From contig JAFXQX010000038.1 in assembly GCA_017526745.1 (NCBI GenBank), positions 21,018 to 85,017 on the forward strand: a DNA stretch of 64,000 nucleotides. Reading direction: 5' to 3'. A model generated the notes under the pieces. That model searched no databases, had not been told where the DNA came from, and worked only from the letters and a program-made list of their open reading frames with translations. The stretch is from Lachnospiraceae bacterium. Lineage in GTDB: Bacteria; Bacillota; Clostridia; Lachnospirales; Lachnospiraceae. Shown here piece by piece: positions 35,572 through 44,847 of this stretch; position 1 is the stretch's first letter; every line of letters starts with the position of its first letter. A program made the translations under genes and the position numbers.

Positions 35572-36488
35572 TCATGAGAAGAAGACCACCCCGCAAAAGG
35601 GACGAGGAAACCACATACTGGCTCTCCTATTCGGATATGATGGCAGGACTGCTCCTGTGCTTCGTGCTCATTATTTCGTTTACGGTCCTGCGATCCAAGG
35701 TACTGTATGATCAGAAGCAGGATGAGCTTGCCGGCAAGGAACAGGAACTGATCATTCAGTCCGAGGAGCTCGAAAACGAGAGACTGACCATAGACGAGCA
35801 GGGCAAAAAGCTTAATGCCCAGGAGCTCAAGCTGTCTGAGCAGGAGGGAGAACTCCTGGCCCAGCGCCAAAAGCTTGAAGAGCAGTCCCAGCTTCTTAAG
35901 GATCTTGAAAAGCTCATGGGAGAACAGCAGGCGAAGCTTGATAACATCATCGGTATCAGGAGCGAGCTTATCGAGGCACTTCGGAATGAGTTCGAGCATT
36001 CATCGCTGTCGATCGCCGTTGATGAGAAGACCGGCGCGATCACCATGGATTCAAACATTCTGTTTGAATACAACCGGTCCGTATTAAAATCAGGCGGTAA
36101 GGATTTTCTCGGGGAGTTCATGCCCAGATATCTCAAGATACTGCTCAGCCCCAAATACAGGAATTATATCTCGGAAATAGTCATAGAAGGGCACACGGAT
36201 ACGGACGGTACGTATCTGTCAAACCTTGAACTGTCCCAGCAGCGTGCATATTCCGTTGCAAACTACTGTACGAATCCGAACAGCGATTTTCTGTCCGATG
36301 ATGAGAAGGAAGAACTTGAAAAGGTTCTGTCCACCGTCGGAAAATCATTCAGTGAACCTGTCCTTGCAAAGGACGGATCAGTTGATGCGACCGCATCAAG
36401 AAGGGTTGAGATACTGTTCAGACTTCGTGACGAAGAGATGATCCGGGAGATGATGGAGATCCTTAACGAAACATCAGGAGGGCGATGA
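35568..36488 (+). CDS. MotB/OmpA-domain protein (ZorB-like)
   Basis: 306 residues. One membrane helix with SYSDMMAGLLL, in which D23 matches the ion-binding aspartate of MotB and ZorB. Then a Gln/Glu-rich coiled coil (about 48-130) and an OmpA-like peptidoglycan-binding domain with EGHTDTDGTYLSNLELSQQR (207-226) and a final RRVEILF. It starts inside the stop codon of the ZorA-like gene (ATGA overlap), so the two are made together. The coiled coil is longer than in described ZorB proteins. Confidence 0.78.
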   Translation: MIMRRRPPRKRDEETTYWLSYSDMMAGLLLCFVLIISFTVLRSKVLYDQKQDELAGKEQELIIQSEELENERLTIDEQGKKLNAQELKLSEQEGELLAQRQKLEEQSQLLKDLEKLMGEQQAKLDNIIGIRSELIEALRNEFEHSSLSIAVDEKTGAITMDSNILFEYNRSVLKSGGKDFLGEFMPRYLKILLSPKYRNYISEIVIEGHTDTDGTYLSNLELSQQRAYSVANYCTNPNSDFLSDDEKEELEKVLSTVGKSFSEPVLAKDGSVDATASRRVEILFRLRDEEMIREMMEILNETSGGR

Positions 36489-37507
36489 TGCAGAAAGCTT
36501 TATTCATTGGCGGGACCGGGACGATATCAATGGCCATAACAAGGGCCGTGGCCGGGGATCCCGAATGGGAACTGTTCCTTATAAACAGGGGTTCGAGAAG
36601 TGACGAAGTTCCGGAAAATGTGAACATCATCAATGCTGATATGGAAGATGCCGATGCCGTTGAAGAACTGCTTGACGGTATGCGGTTTGACTGCGTCTGT
36701 GACTTCATAGGGTTTACTCCCGATCAGGTCGAGCGTGACTACAGACTGTTTCGCGGAAGATGCTCCCAGTATATGTATATAAGTTCCGCATCGGCCTACA
36801 ACAAGCCTTGCAGGAACCATATCATAACCGAAGGGACCGCACTTGCCAATCCGTTCTGGGAATACTCCAGGAATAAGATATACTGCGAAAGCTTTCTGAT
36901 GGACAAGTATGAGAAGGAGGGATTTCCGGTAACGATCATCCGCCCCAGCCATACTTATGATGAGAGAAGCATCCCGCTCGGCGTTCACGGGAAATGCGGA
37001 AGTTGGCAGGTAATAAAGAGGATGCTCTCCGGCAAGCCCGTCATAGTTCAGGGCGACGGTACGTCGCTGTGGACAATGACGTTTAATGAAGATTTTGCAA
37101 AGGGATTTACCGGGCTTATGGGAAATCCTCATGCCATAGGCGAGAGCTTTCAGATAACCAGTGACGAGACCCTTACATGGAATCAGATATATGAAGCGAT
37201 AGCGGATGCCCTCGGCGTTGATTTTATCCCCTATTATGTTTCATCGGAATTCCTTGCGTCGGTAAGCGATTACGACTATTACGGATCGCTTCTGGGCGAT
37301 AAGGCCAATTCGGTCATCTTTGATAATACGAAGATCAAACAGGCGGTGCCCGGGTTTAAATGCACCGTGAGATTCGATCAGGGCGTAAGACGGGCAATAG
37401 ATTACTGTCTGTCACATCCCGAGTGCCAGATTGCGGATCCTGAGTTTGATGAATTCTGCGACCGTGTGATCGATGCGCTTGAGGAAGCAAAAGACAGGCT
37501 AAGATAA
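36488..37507 (+). CDS. NAD-dependent epimerase/dehydratase family protein
   Basis: 339 residues with a Rossmann fold: FIGGTGTISMAI at the N-terminus, the acidic residue pair after strand 2, and a catalytic-like YSRNKIYCE segment near 120. It resembles atypical (extended) SDR proteins such as the CSP41/isoflavone-reductase-like group. Substrate unknown, probably a nucleotide sugar. ATG 36488 has the best distance to AGGAGG (36476-36481). It shares its first base with the stop of the ZorB-like gene. Confidence 0.8.
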   Translation: MQKALFIGGTGTISMAITRAVAGDPEWELFLINRGSRSDEVPENVNIINADMEDADAVEELLDGMRFDCVCDFIGFTPDQVERDYRLFRGRCSQYMYISSASAYNKPCRNHIITEGTALANPFWEYSRNKIYCESFLMDKYEKEGFPVTIIRPSHTYDERSIPLGVHGKCGSWQVIKRMLSGKPVIVQGDGTSLWTMTFNEDFAKGFTGLMGNPHAIGESFQITSDETLTWNQIYEAIADALGVDFIPYYVSSEFLASVSDYDYYGSLLGDKANSVIFDNTKIKQAVPGFKCTVRFDQGVRRAIDYCLSHPECQIADPEFDEFCDRVIDALEEAKDRLR

Positions 37508-37520
37508 GATCAAGAAAATA

Positions 37521-37594
37521 TCGGGGCGACAGGATTTGAACCTGCGACCTCAGCGTCCCGAACGCTGCGCTCTACCAAACTGAGCCACGCCCCG
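37521..37594 (-). tRNA. tRNA-Pro (anticodon CGG)
   Basis: Cloverleaf on the minus strand: perfect 7-bp acceptor stem CGGGGCG/CGCCCCG, anticodon loop TTCGGGA, T-loop TTCAAAT, discriminator A, no encoded CCA. Confidence 0.95.
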
Positions 37595-37639
37595 AAATTA
37601 AAACCCCAATTCCGCATAAGAGCAAAACTGAGGCCTTAG

Positions 37640-37712
37640 TGCGCGATCAGGGGCTCGAACCCTGGACACCCTGATTAAGAGTCAGGTGCTCTACCAACTG
37701 AGCTAAGCGCGC
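37640..37712 (-). tRNA. tRNA-Lys (anticodon CUU)
   Basis: Minus-strand cloverleaf with D-stem GCTC/GAGC, anticodon stem CCTGA/TCAGG, loop CTCTTAA, T-loop TTCGAGC, discriminator A. The acceptor stem GCGCGCT against ATCGCGC has one C6-U67 mismatch. It is transcribed before tRNA-Pro. Confidence 0.92.
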
Positions 37713-37735
37713 ATCCTATTTGTAACGCAAGTGCT

Positions 37736-37764
37736 ATTATATTATAACGGCTTTTCTTTTGCAA
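37736..37764 (-). promoter_or_regulatory. Promoter of the tRNA-Lys/tRNA-Pro unit
   Basis: On the minus strand TTGCAA (37759-37764), 17-bp spacer, TATAAT (37736-37741). A second TATAAT overlaps at 37741-37746. Confidence 0.75.
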
Positions 37765-37783
37765 GGTTTTTTTGACAGATCCT

Positions 37784-38548
37784 ATGATTTATGAAACCCA
37801 CACACATTTTGATGATGCCTCATTCGACCCTGACAGGGAGGAAGCCATAGAAAAAGCGGTCTCTTCCGGGGTGAAGAGATTTATTAATGTTGCGTCCTCC
37901 ATGTCAACAAGCAGATCTTCCGTGGCACTGGCGGAAAAATATCCTTATTTTCTGGCTTCCGTAGGAGTTCATCCCGAGGAATGCGCAGATCTTTCGGAAA
38001 GCGACATGGATATTCTTGCCGGGTATGCAAAAAATGAAAATGTATCAGCCATAGGGGAGATAGGGCTTGATTATTACTGGGATGAGCCGGACCGCGATAT
38101 TCAGAAGAAATGGTTTAGAAGACAGATAGAACTGGCGCGGGATGTCAATCTTCCCCTAATCATACATTCAAGAGATGCGGCAGCTGATACATATGACATA
38201 CTTGCGGCAGGGAAGGCCGAAGAGGTCGGCGGGATCATGCACTGCTATTCGTACAGCAGCCAAATGGCGGATAAGTTCATCGATCTCGGCTTTTATATCG
38301 GGGTAGGAGGCGTGGTAACGTTTAAGAACGGAAAAAAACTCAGGGAAGTCGTTGAGCATGTTCCGCTGGACCGTATCGTTGTTGAGACGGATTCTCCCTA
38401 TATGGCACCTGTCCCAAACCGCGGGAAGCGCAATTCATCGGAGTATCTTCCGTATATTATAGAAGCGATAGCCGGGATAAAGGGACTGCCGCCGGAAGAA
38501 GTGGAAACCGTCACATATAACAATGCCGTTAAACTGTTCGGAAAGTAG
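37784..38548 (+). CDS. tatD: TatD family metal-dependent hydrolase
   Basis: 254 residues. YETHTHFDD supplies the first metal-binding HxH, AIGEIGLDYYW the Glu, IHSRDA and MHCYSYSS further histidines, and ETDSPYMAPV the closing Asp. TatD enzymes are 3'-5' exonucleases/DNases or D-aminoacyl hydrolases. ATG 37784 gives the family N-terminus; a TTG at 37772 (in-frame, behind AAGG) is possible. It lies before rsmA, as yabD does near ksgA in Bacillus. Confidence 0.92.
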   Translation: MIYETHTHFDDASFDPDREEAIEKAVSSGVKRFINVASSMSTSRSSVALAEKYPYFLASVGVHPEECADLSESDMDILAGYAKNENVSAIGEIGLDYYWDEPDRDIQKKWFRRQIELARDVNLPLIIHSRDAAADTYDILAAGKAEEVGGIMHCYSYSSQMADKFIDLGFYIGVGGVVTFKNGKKLREVVEHVPLDRIVVETDSPYMAPVPNRGKRNSSEYLPYIIEAIAGIKGLPPEEVETVTYNNAVKLFGK

Positions 38549-38564
38549 AAAGAATAAAGCAAAT

Positions 38565-39422
38565 ATGCCAGAACTTGCCAACGCCAGAGATACGGCGGAA
38601 ATTATAAGAAAATACGGGTTTTCTGTACAAAAGAGGTTCGGACAGAACTTTCTTATCGATGAGCATGTTCTCGATAAGATAATCGATGCCGCACAGATCG
38701 ACAAAAGTGACGGGGTGATCGAGATAGGTCCGGGACTGGGCACCATGACCAGAAGACTTGGCGAACTTGCCGGAAAGGTTGTTGCCATCGAGATCGACAG
38801 ACAGCTGATCCCGATACTGTCGGACACTCTTTCTGACTGCGATAACGTTAAGGTGATAAATGCGGACGTCATGAAGACGGACCTTAAACTGCTTATAGAC
38901 GAAGAATTCGGTGATATGCCGGTAAAGGTCGTGGCGAATCTCCCGTATTATATAACCACCCCTATAGTGATGAACCTTCTGGAAGGAAGGCTTGCGATAG
39001 ATAGCATAACGATAATGATCCAGAAAGAGGTTGCCGAGAGGATGCGCGCTCTTCCCGGATCAAAAGATTACGGTGCTTTGTCACTTGCGGTGGGGTATTA
39101 TGCCGATGCATACATTGCCGCCAATGTTCCGCCGAACTGTTTCATGCCCCGGCCCAAGGTGGGATCATGCGTGATAAGGCTTACCGTTCTTAAGAACCCA
39201 CCGGTATCCGTCAGGGATGAAAAGCAGATGTTTGCCCTGATCCGCGGTGCGTTTAATCAGCGCAGAAAGACGCTGGTCAACGCCGTCTCAAACTACGAGG
39301 GACTGTCGTTTAATAAAGACGAGATCGAAGAGGCCCTAAAAGAGTTGGACCTTTCTCCTTCGATAAGGGGAGAAGCGCTTGATTTACGGCAGTTTGCGGC
39401 CCTTTCCGATGTTTTGACATAG
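38565..39422 (+). CDS. rsmA: 16S rRNA (adenine1518/1519-N6)-dimethyltransferase RsmA (KsgA)
   Basis: 285 residues. KRFGQNFLID, VIEIGPGLGTMTRRL (SAM motif I) and VANLPYYITTPI (catalytic NLPY) are all present. It dimethylates A1518 and A1519 of 16S rRNA. ATG 38565 was chosen because the family usually starts here. The in-frame ATG at 38523 would overlap tatD by 26 bp. Confidence 0.95.
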   Translation: MPELANARDTAEIIRKYGFSVQKRFGQNFLIDEHVLDKIIDAAQIDKSDGVIEIGPGLGTMTRRLGELAGKVVAIEIDRQLIPILSDTLSDCDNVKVINADVMKTDLKLLIDEEFGDMPVKVVANLPYYITTPIVMNLLEGRLAIDSITIMIQKEVAERMRALPGSKDYGALSLAVGYYADAYIAANVPPNCFMPRPKVGSCVIRLTVLKNPPVSVRDEKQMFALIRGAFNQRRKTLVNAVSNYEGLSFNKDEIEEALKELDLSPSIRGEALDLRQFAALSDVLT

Positions 39423-39433
39423 CACATCACCTA

Positions 39434-39442
39434 TGGTAAAAT
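39434..39442 (+). promoter_or_regulatory. Extended -10 promoter of the TPR protein gene
   Basis: TGG-TAAAAT (TG at 39434-39435, TAAAAT at 39437-39442), the same extended box seen before dacF. Here a leader of about 36 nt with GGGAG precedes the TTG start. Confidence 0.5.
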
Positions 39443-39484
39443 ATCGAAGATAATGGGCAGGAAATGCCCTAGGGAGTATCTGTT

Positions 39485-42400
39485 TTGGACAAGTACGAAT
39501 ATCAGGTCTGTGCAGACCAGATAAAATCACTTATAAAAGAACACCGCTTCCAGGAAGCGATGGATATAGCTGACACAATAGACTGGAGAAGAGTAAAAAG
39601 CTTCTCTATGCTCTGTACCGTCAGCGAGATCTATAAGGTGACAAAACATTACTCAGAGGCCAGAGACATTCTTCTTCTGGCCTATGAAAGGTATCCCGAC
39701 AGGGCAAATGTAGTCTATGCGCTCTGCGAACTTGCCATTAAGCTCGATGAGATTTCCGAAGCGATCGAGTATTATCGGGAATACGTTCATTTAAAACCCC
39801 ACGATACAAACAGATATGTACTTTTGTACAAGATATATGATGCCCAGGATGTACCCCTTGAAGAGAAGATATCGCTTCTTGAGGAGTTCAAACGAGCCGA
39901 GTACACCGAGAAATGGGCATACGAGCTTGCGCTTTTATATCACAAGGACGGCCAGGAGACCAAGTGCGTGGAAACATGTGATGAGCTTGCACTCTGGTTT
40001 GGCGAGGGCCCTTATGTCCGCAAGGCACTTGAGCTTAAGATGCAGCATTCGCCGCTCACCAAAGAGCAGCAGCAGAAATATGACGGAGTCTATGATGCTC
40101 CCAAGACCCCGACCGGAGAGACCGAAGAAACGGTTCATATTTATGAGACCCAGTCAATGCCGGTGTACTCAAAAGGGGTCAGCCCTTATGAGACATCTCC
40201 CATGGGTGCGGATAAGGATTCATTGCTCGGCTCCGTAAGATCGGAAGCATCCGGAGAACCCATGCCTGCTAGGACGGCACCCGGCGGGATCGCACAGACT
40301 TCCGATATAAAGATAGCACCATATTCAAACGATAAATACTCTACCATGAACCTGCAGGAAGAGCTTGCAAAAAACATGGAAGAGTTCTATGCCAAAGAGA
40401 AGAATGTCGACCCTGTACCATATTACGGTGTCACATCACAGCTGTATGATCCTTCTCAGGAGCAGTTCATGCAGCAGCTCAATCAGGCCGGGCCCGTTCA
40501 GCAGCCTGTATATGAACAACCTGTATATGAACAGCCGGCATACGAGCAGCCGTCTTATGAACAGCCGGCATATCAGCCGTCATATCAACAGCCGTATCAG
40601 CAACCGTATCAACAGCAGGAATACTATCAGCAGCAGGCTTACCAGCAGCCGTATCAGCAGCAGCCTTACGGACAGGATATGTATGCCCAAAGCGCATATG
40701 AGCCTGTGCAGCAGCCCATGCAGCCTGTATATCAGCAGCCTGAACCTCAGCCGGTACAGCCGGTTCAGCCCATACAGCCTGAACCTCAGCCGATACAGCC
40801 GGTTCAGCCCATACAGCCTGAATCCCAGCCGGCACAGTCCGTGCAACCCGCTCGGCCCGTACAACCCGCTCAGCCCGTACAACCCGTACAACCCGCTCAG
40901 CCCGCTCAGCCGGTGGCTGTCGCACCCGAGTCGGAAAATCCTGTCGACGACCAGGTTCCCGGACAGATAGATCTTACCGACTTCATGAAGGACTGGGAAG
41001 AGAAGAAAAAGAACGGGGAACAGCAGCGTAAGCAGCAGATATATAACCGTACCAAAGAACAGACCCAGGATATAATGTCACAGCTTGTAGGTGTCATCCC
41101 CGGGATCGACAGTATCACCGAACCCGAACCTTCGCCCGCGCCGGCCGAAGAACCTTCCAAACCCGAAGAGAGCAAGGTTGTCGAAGAGGTTCTTAAAGAT
41201 GATAAAAAGGGTGTTGTAACACGTACAACGATCCCTTCACCCGTATTTGAAAGGGAAGAAGTTAAAAGAACCGAATCCGGTGCCAGGATCAACGGTCCTG
41301 TAAAGGCATCCATAACTGGAACCATTCCTGACATTCTTCCCGATGCCGAACTGCCTCTTAAGGGTGATGTTCTTCCTTCGGGCAGAAAGCTCACTCTCGA
41401 TGAAGAGTACGGCGGAAACATCGCACAGATCAGAAAAGAGGATGTGGAACTCGTAAAAAGGCTTACCGGAGAGCTCCCGGAGGCCGAGGCAGAGCCAGAA
41501 CCCGCTCCCGTCGAAGAAAACGAAGCACAGAGTGAGGATTACGGTGAGGCCGAAGAGATAGAAGAGATTGAACAGCCCGATCTTCCGGAAGACGACGAAG
41601 ATGCTGACCATAGCACGGAGCCTGAACCGGAAGCAGAGTCGGAGCCGATACCCGTTATCATTCCGGAGCCGAAAACACCTGCCGAGCCCGAAACAAAGGA
41701 AGCTTCCGAATCAGAGACCGAGGAAGAGGCAGCAAGCGAAGAAGACTCTGACAAAGAAGCCGTGCGCCACGGCCTGACAGCACCGATACAGTACCCGTAC
41801 AGTGTTGATGATCTTGGTGAAGTTGAAGAGCTTGAGACTATCGATCAGCCTGACGATGTTGACGATATGATCAAGACGCGTCCGATACCCCAGGAAGAGA
41901 TAGAGGCAAGGATGCGCTATGAAGCCGGCATCGAAGAGGAATACTCCGGCGAAGAAGAGGCCGAGACCAAAAAGGCAAATCATCCTTCATGGATGACACT
42001 TGAAGAGAATGTTACGAGCCGCAGGGATTTTGACGAATCCGAGATGGCCATATTCGGAAGGTTCGAAGGGATCGAATCATTAAAAGCACAGATAGTTGAT
42101 GTCATGGATGACATGAGGATGGAAGCATCCCGCGGAAATGTTATCGTCATGGGTTCCGAGAACTTCGGCAGAAAGAGTCTTGCCATAGATATTGTAAAGG
42201 CGATCCAGTCGATGGATTCCACGTTCTCGGGCAAGGTGGCCAAGATATCCGGTGAAGCTCTCAACAAGAAGAACATTCCGATGACGCTCCAGAAACTGGC
42301 TAACGGTGCACTCATAGTCGAGAATGCCGGAGGTCTTACCCCGATCACGGTAAATGCCATAACGGAAACTCTTGAGAATGATGTGGAATCGATACTTGTT

Positions 42401-42769
42401 GTGTTTGAAGGCGAAAAGGATTCCCTCGAGCCGCTCCTTAACGGTTGCAGTGAGACCAAGAGCGTCTTTAACGCAAGGATCACGATAGATGATTTTTCCA
42501 ATTCCGATCTTGTGGCATATGCAAAGGGTTATGCAAGAGAGCTTGAATACAGCATAGATGATATGGGAACGCTCGCACTTTATAACAAGATCGGCGATAT
42601 GCAGACGATAGACCACGTGGTTACCGTGGACGAAGTCATAGAGATGGTGGACAATGCGATAAAGCATGTGGACCGCAAGAATATGTCGCACTTTATGGAT
42701 TTCCTGCTGGCAAAAAGATATGACGATGATGATTACATCGTATTAAGAGAGAAGGATTTTCTTAACTAG
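39485..42769 (+). CDS. Giant TPR protein with Pro/Gln-rich repeats and degenerate AAA-like domain
   Basis: 1094 residues, no signal peptide. Residues 1-190 predict TPR-like helical repeats. About 330-480 is a low-complexity region of YEQP/YQQP and then QPVQP repeats. About 500-830 is acidic and probably disordered. About 855-1090 resembles an AAA+ domain, with RFEGIESLKAQI and the P-loop position reading GSENFGRKS instead of GxxxxGKS, and the Walker B position reading GALIVENAGG without the Asp-Glu pair. ATP hydrolysis is therefore unlikely. A scaffold role is inferred. TTG start with GGGAG upstream. Confidence 0.65.
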   Translation: MDKYEYQVCADQIKSLIKEHRFQEAMDIADTIDWRRVKSFSMLCTVSEIYKVTKHYSEARDILLLAYERYPDRANVVYALCELAIKLDEISEAIEYYREYVHLKPHDTNRYVLLYKIYDAQDVPLEEKISLLEEFKRAEYTEKWAYELALLYHKDGQETKCVETCDELALWFGEGPYVRKALELKMQHSPLTKEQQQKYDGVYDAPKTPTGETEETVHIYETQSMPVYSKGVSPYETSPMGADKDSLLGSVRSEASGEPMPARTAPGGIAQTSDIKIAPYSNDKYSTMNLQEELAKNMEEFYAKEKNVDPVPYYGVTSQLYDPSQEQFMQQLNQAGPVQQPVYEQPVYEQPAYEQPSYEQPAYQPSYQQPYQQPYQQQEYYQQQAYQQPYQQQPYGQDMYAQSAYEPVQQPMQPVYQQPEPQPVQPVQPIQPEPQPIQPVQPIQPESQPAQSVQPARPVQPAQPVQPVQPAQPAQPVAVAPESENPVDDQVPGQIDLTDFMKDWEEKKKNGEQQRKQQIYNRTKEQTQDIMSQLVGVIPGIDSITEPEPSPAPAEEPSKPEESKVVEEVLKDDKKGVVTRTTIPSPVFEREEVKRTESGARINGPVKASITGTIPDILPDAELPLKGDVLPSGRKLTLDEEYGGNIAQIRKEDVELVKRLTGELPEAEAEPEPAPVEENEAQSEDYGEAEEIEEIEQPDLPEDDEDADHSTEPEPEAESEPIPVIIPEPKTPAEPETKEASESETEEEAASEEDSDKEAVRHGLTAPIQYPYSVDDLGEVEELETIDQPDDVDDMIKTRPIPQEEIEARMRYEAGIEEEYSGEEEAETKKANHPSWMTLEENVTSRRDFDESEMAIFGRFEGIESLKAQIVDVMDDMRMEASRGNVIVMGSENFGRKSLAIDIVKAIQSMDSTFSGKVAKISGEALNKKNIPMTLQKLANGALIVENAGGLTPITVNAITETLENDVESILVVFEGEKDSLEPLLNGCSETKSVFNARITIDDFSNSDLVAYAKGYARELEYSIDDMGTLALYNKIGDMQTIDHVVTVDEVIEMVDNAIKHVDRKNMSHFMDFLLAKRYDDDDYIVLREKDFLN

Positions 42770-42803
42770 GCAGGACATTACAGGAAGATAAAGGGGGATA
42801 CAG

Positions 42804-44717
<1,914 letters not shown>

Positions 44718-44736
44718 GTAAGATCACACAATCCTT

Positions 44737-44763
44737 GACCTCTTCTGCGTGAAGAGGTCTTTT
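44737..44763 (+). terminator. Terminator of glgB
   Basis: Perfect 9-bp stem GACCTCTTC/GAAGAGGTC, loop TGCGT, then four T. Confidence 0.92.
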
Positions 44764-44768
44764 CATAT

Positions 44769-44796
44769 TAAAGTTTTCCGGAAAAGTTACCGAAAT
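44769..44796 (+). promoter_or_regulatory. Sigma-28 (SigD/FliA)-like promoter of the flagellar unit
   Basis: TAAA (44769-44772), 16-bp spacer, ACCGAAAT (44789-44796), close to the SigD consensus TAAA-N15-GCCGATAA. No good sigma-A promoter was seen between the glgB terminator and 44848. Confidence 0.6.
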
Positions 44797-44847
44797 AGTA
44801 TATGAAAATATGATATTGGATGTGCATTTACATGCGAAAGGTGGCTT

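Noticed and set aside
34177..36488. A complete Zorya defence system
   Set aside because: Only ZorA- and ZorB-like genes are present. No ZorC, ZorD or ZorE candidate lies on either side, so a Zorya call is not supported.
34177..36488. Flagellar stator genes motA/motB
   Set aside because: The channel protein has a 240-residue coiled-coil tail and the neighbours are an antiporter and an epimerase, unlike flagellar stators.
40500..40920. Tandem repeats in the Pro/Gln-rich region resembling a repeat array
   Set aside because: The repeats are in frame within a long coding region, vary in length and have no spacer-repeat periodicity, so they are protein repeats and not CRISPR.
40479..40925. Minus-strand frame with Ala/Val/Arg-rich product
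   Set aside because: It is the antisense reading of the Pro/Gln repeats and its composition only mirrors them.
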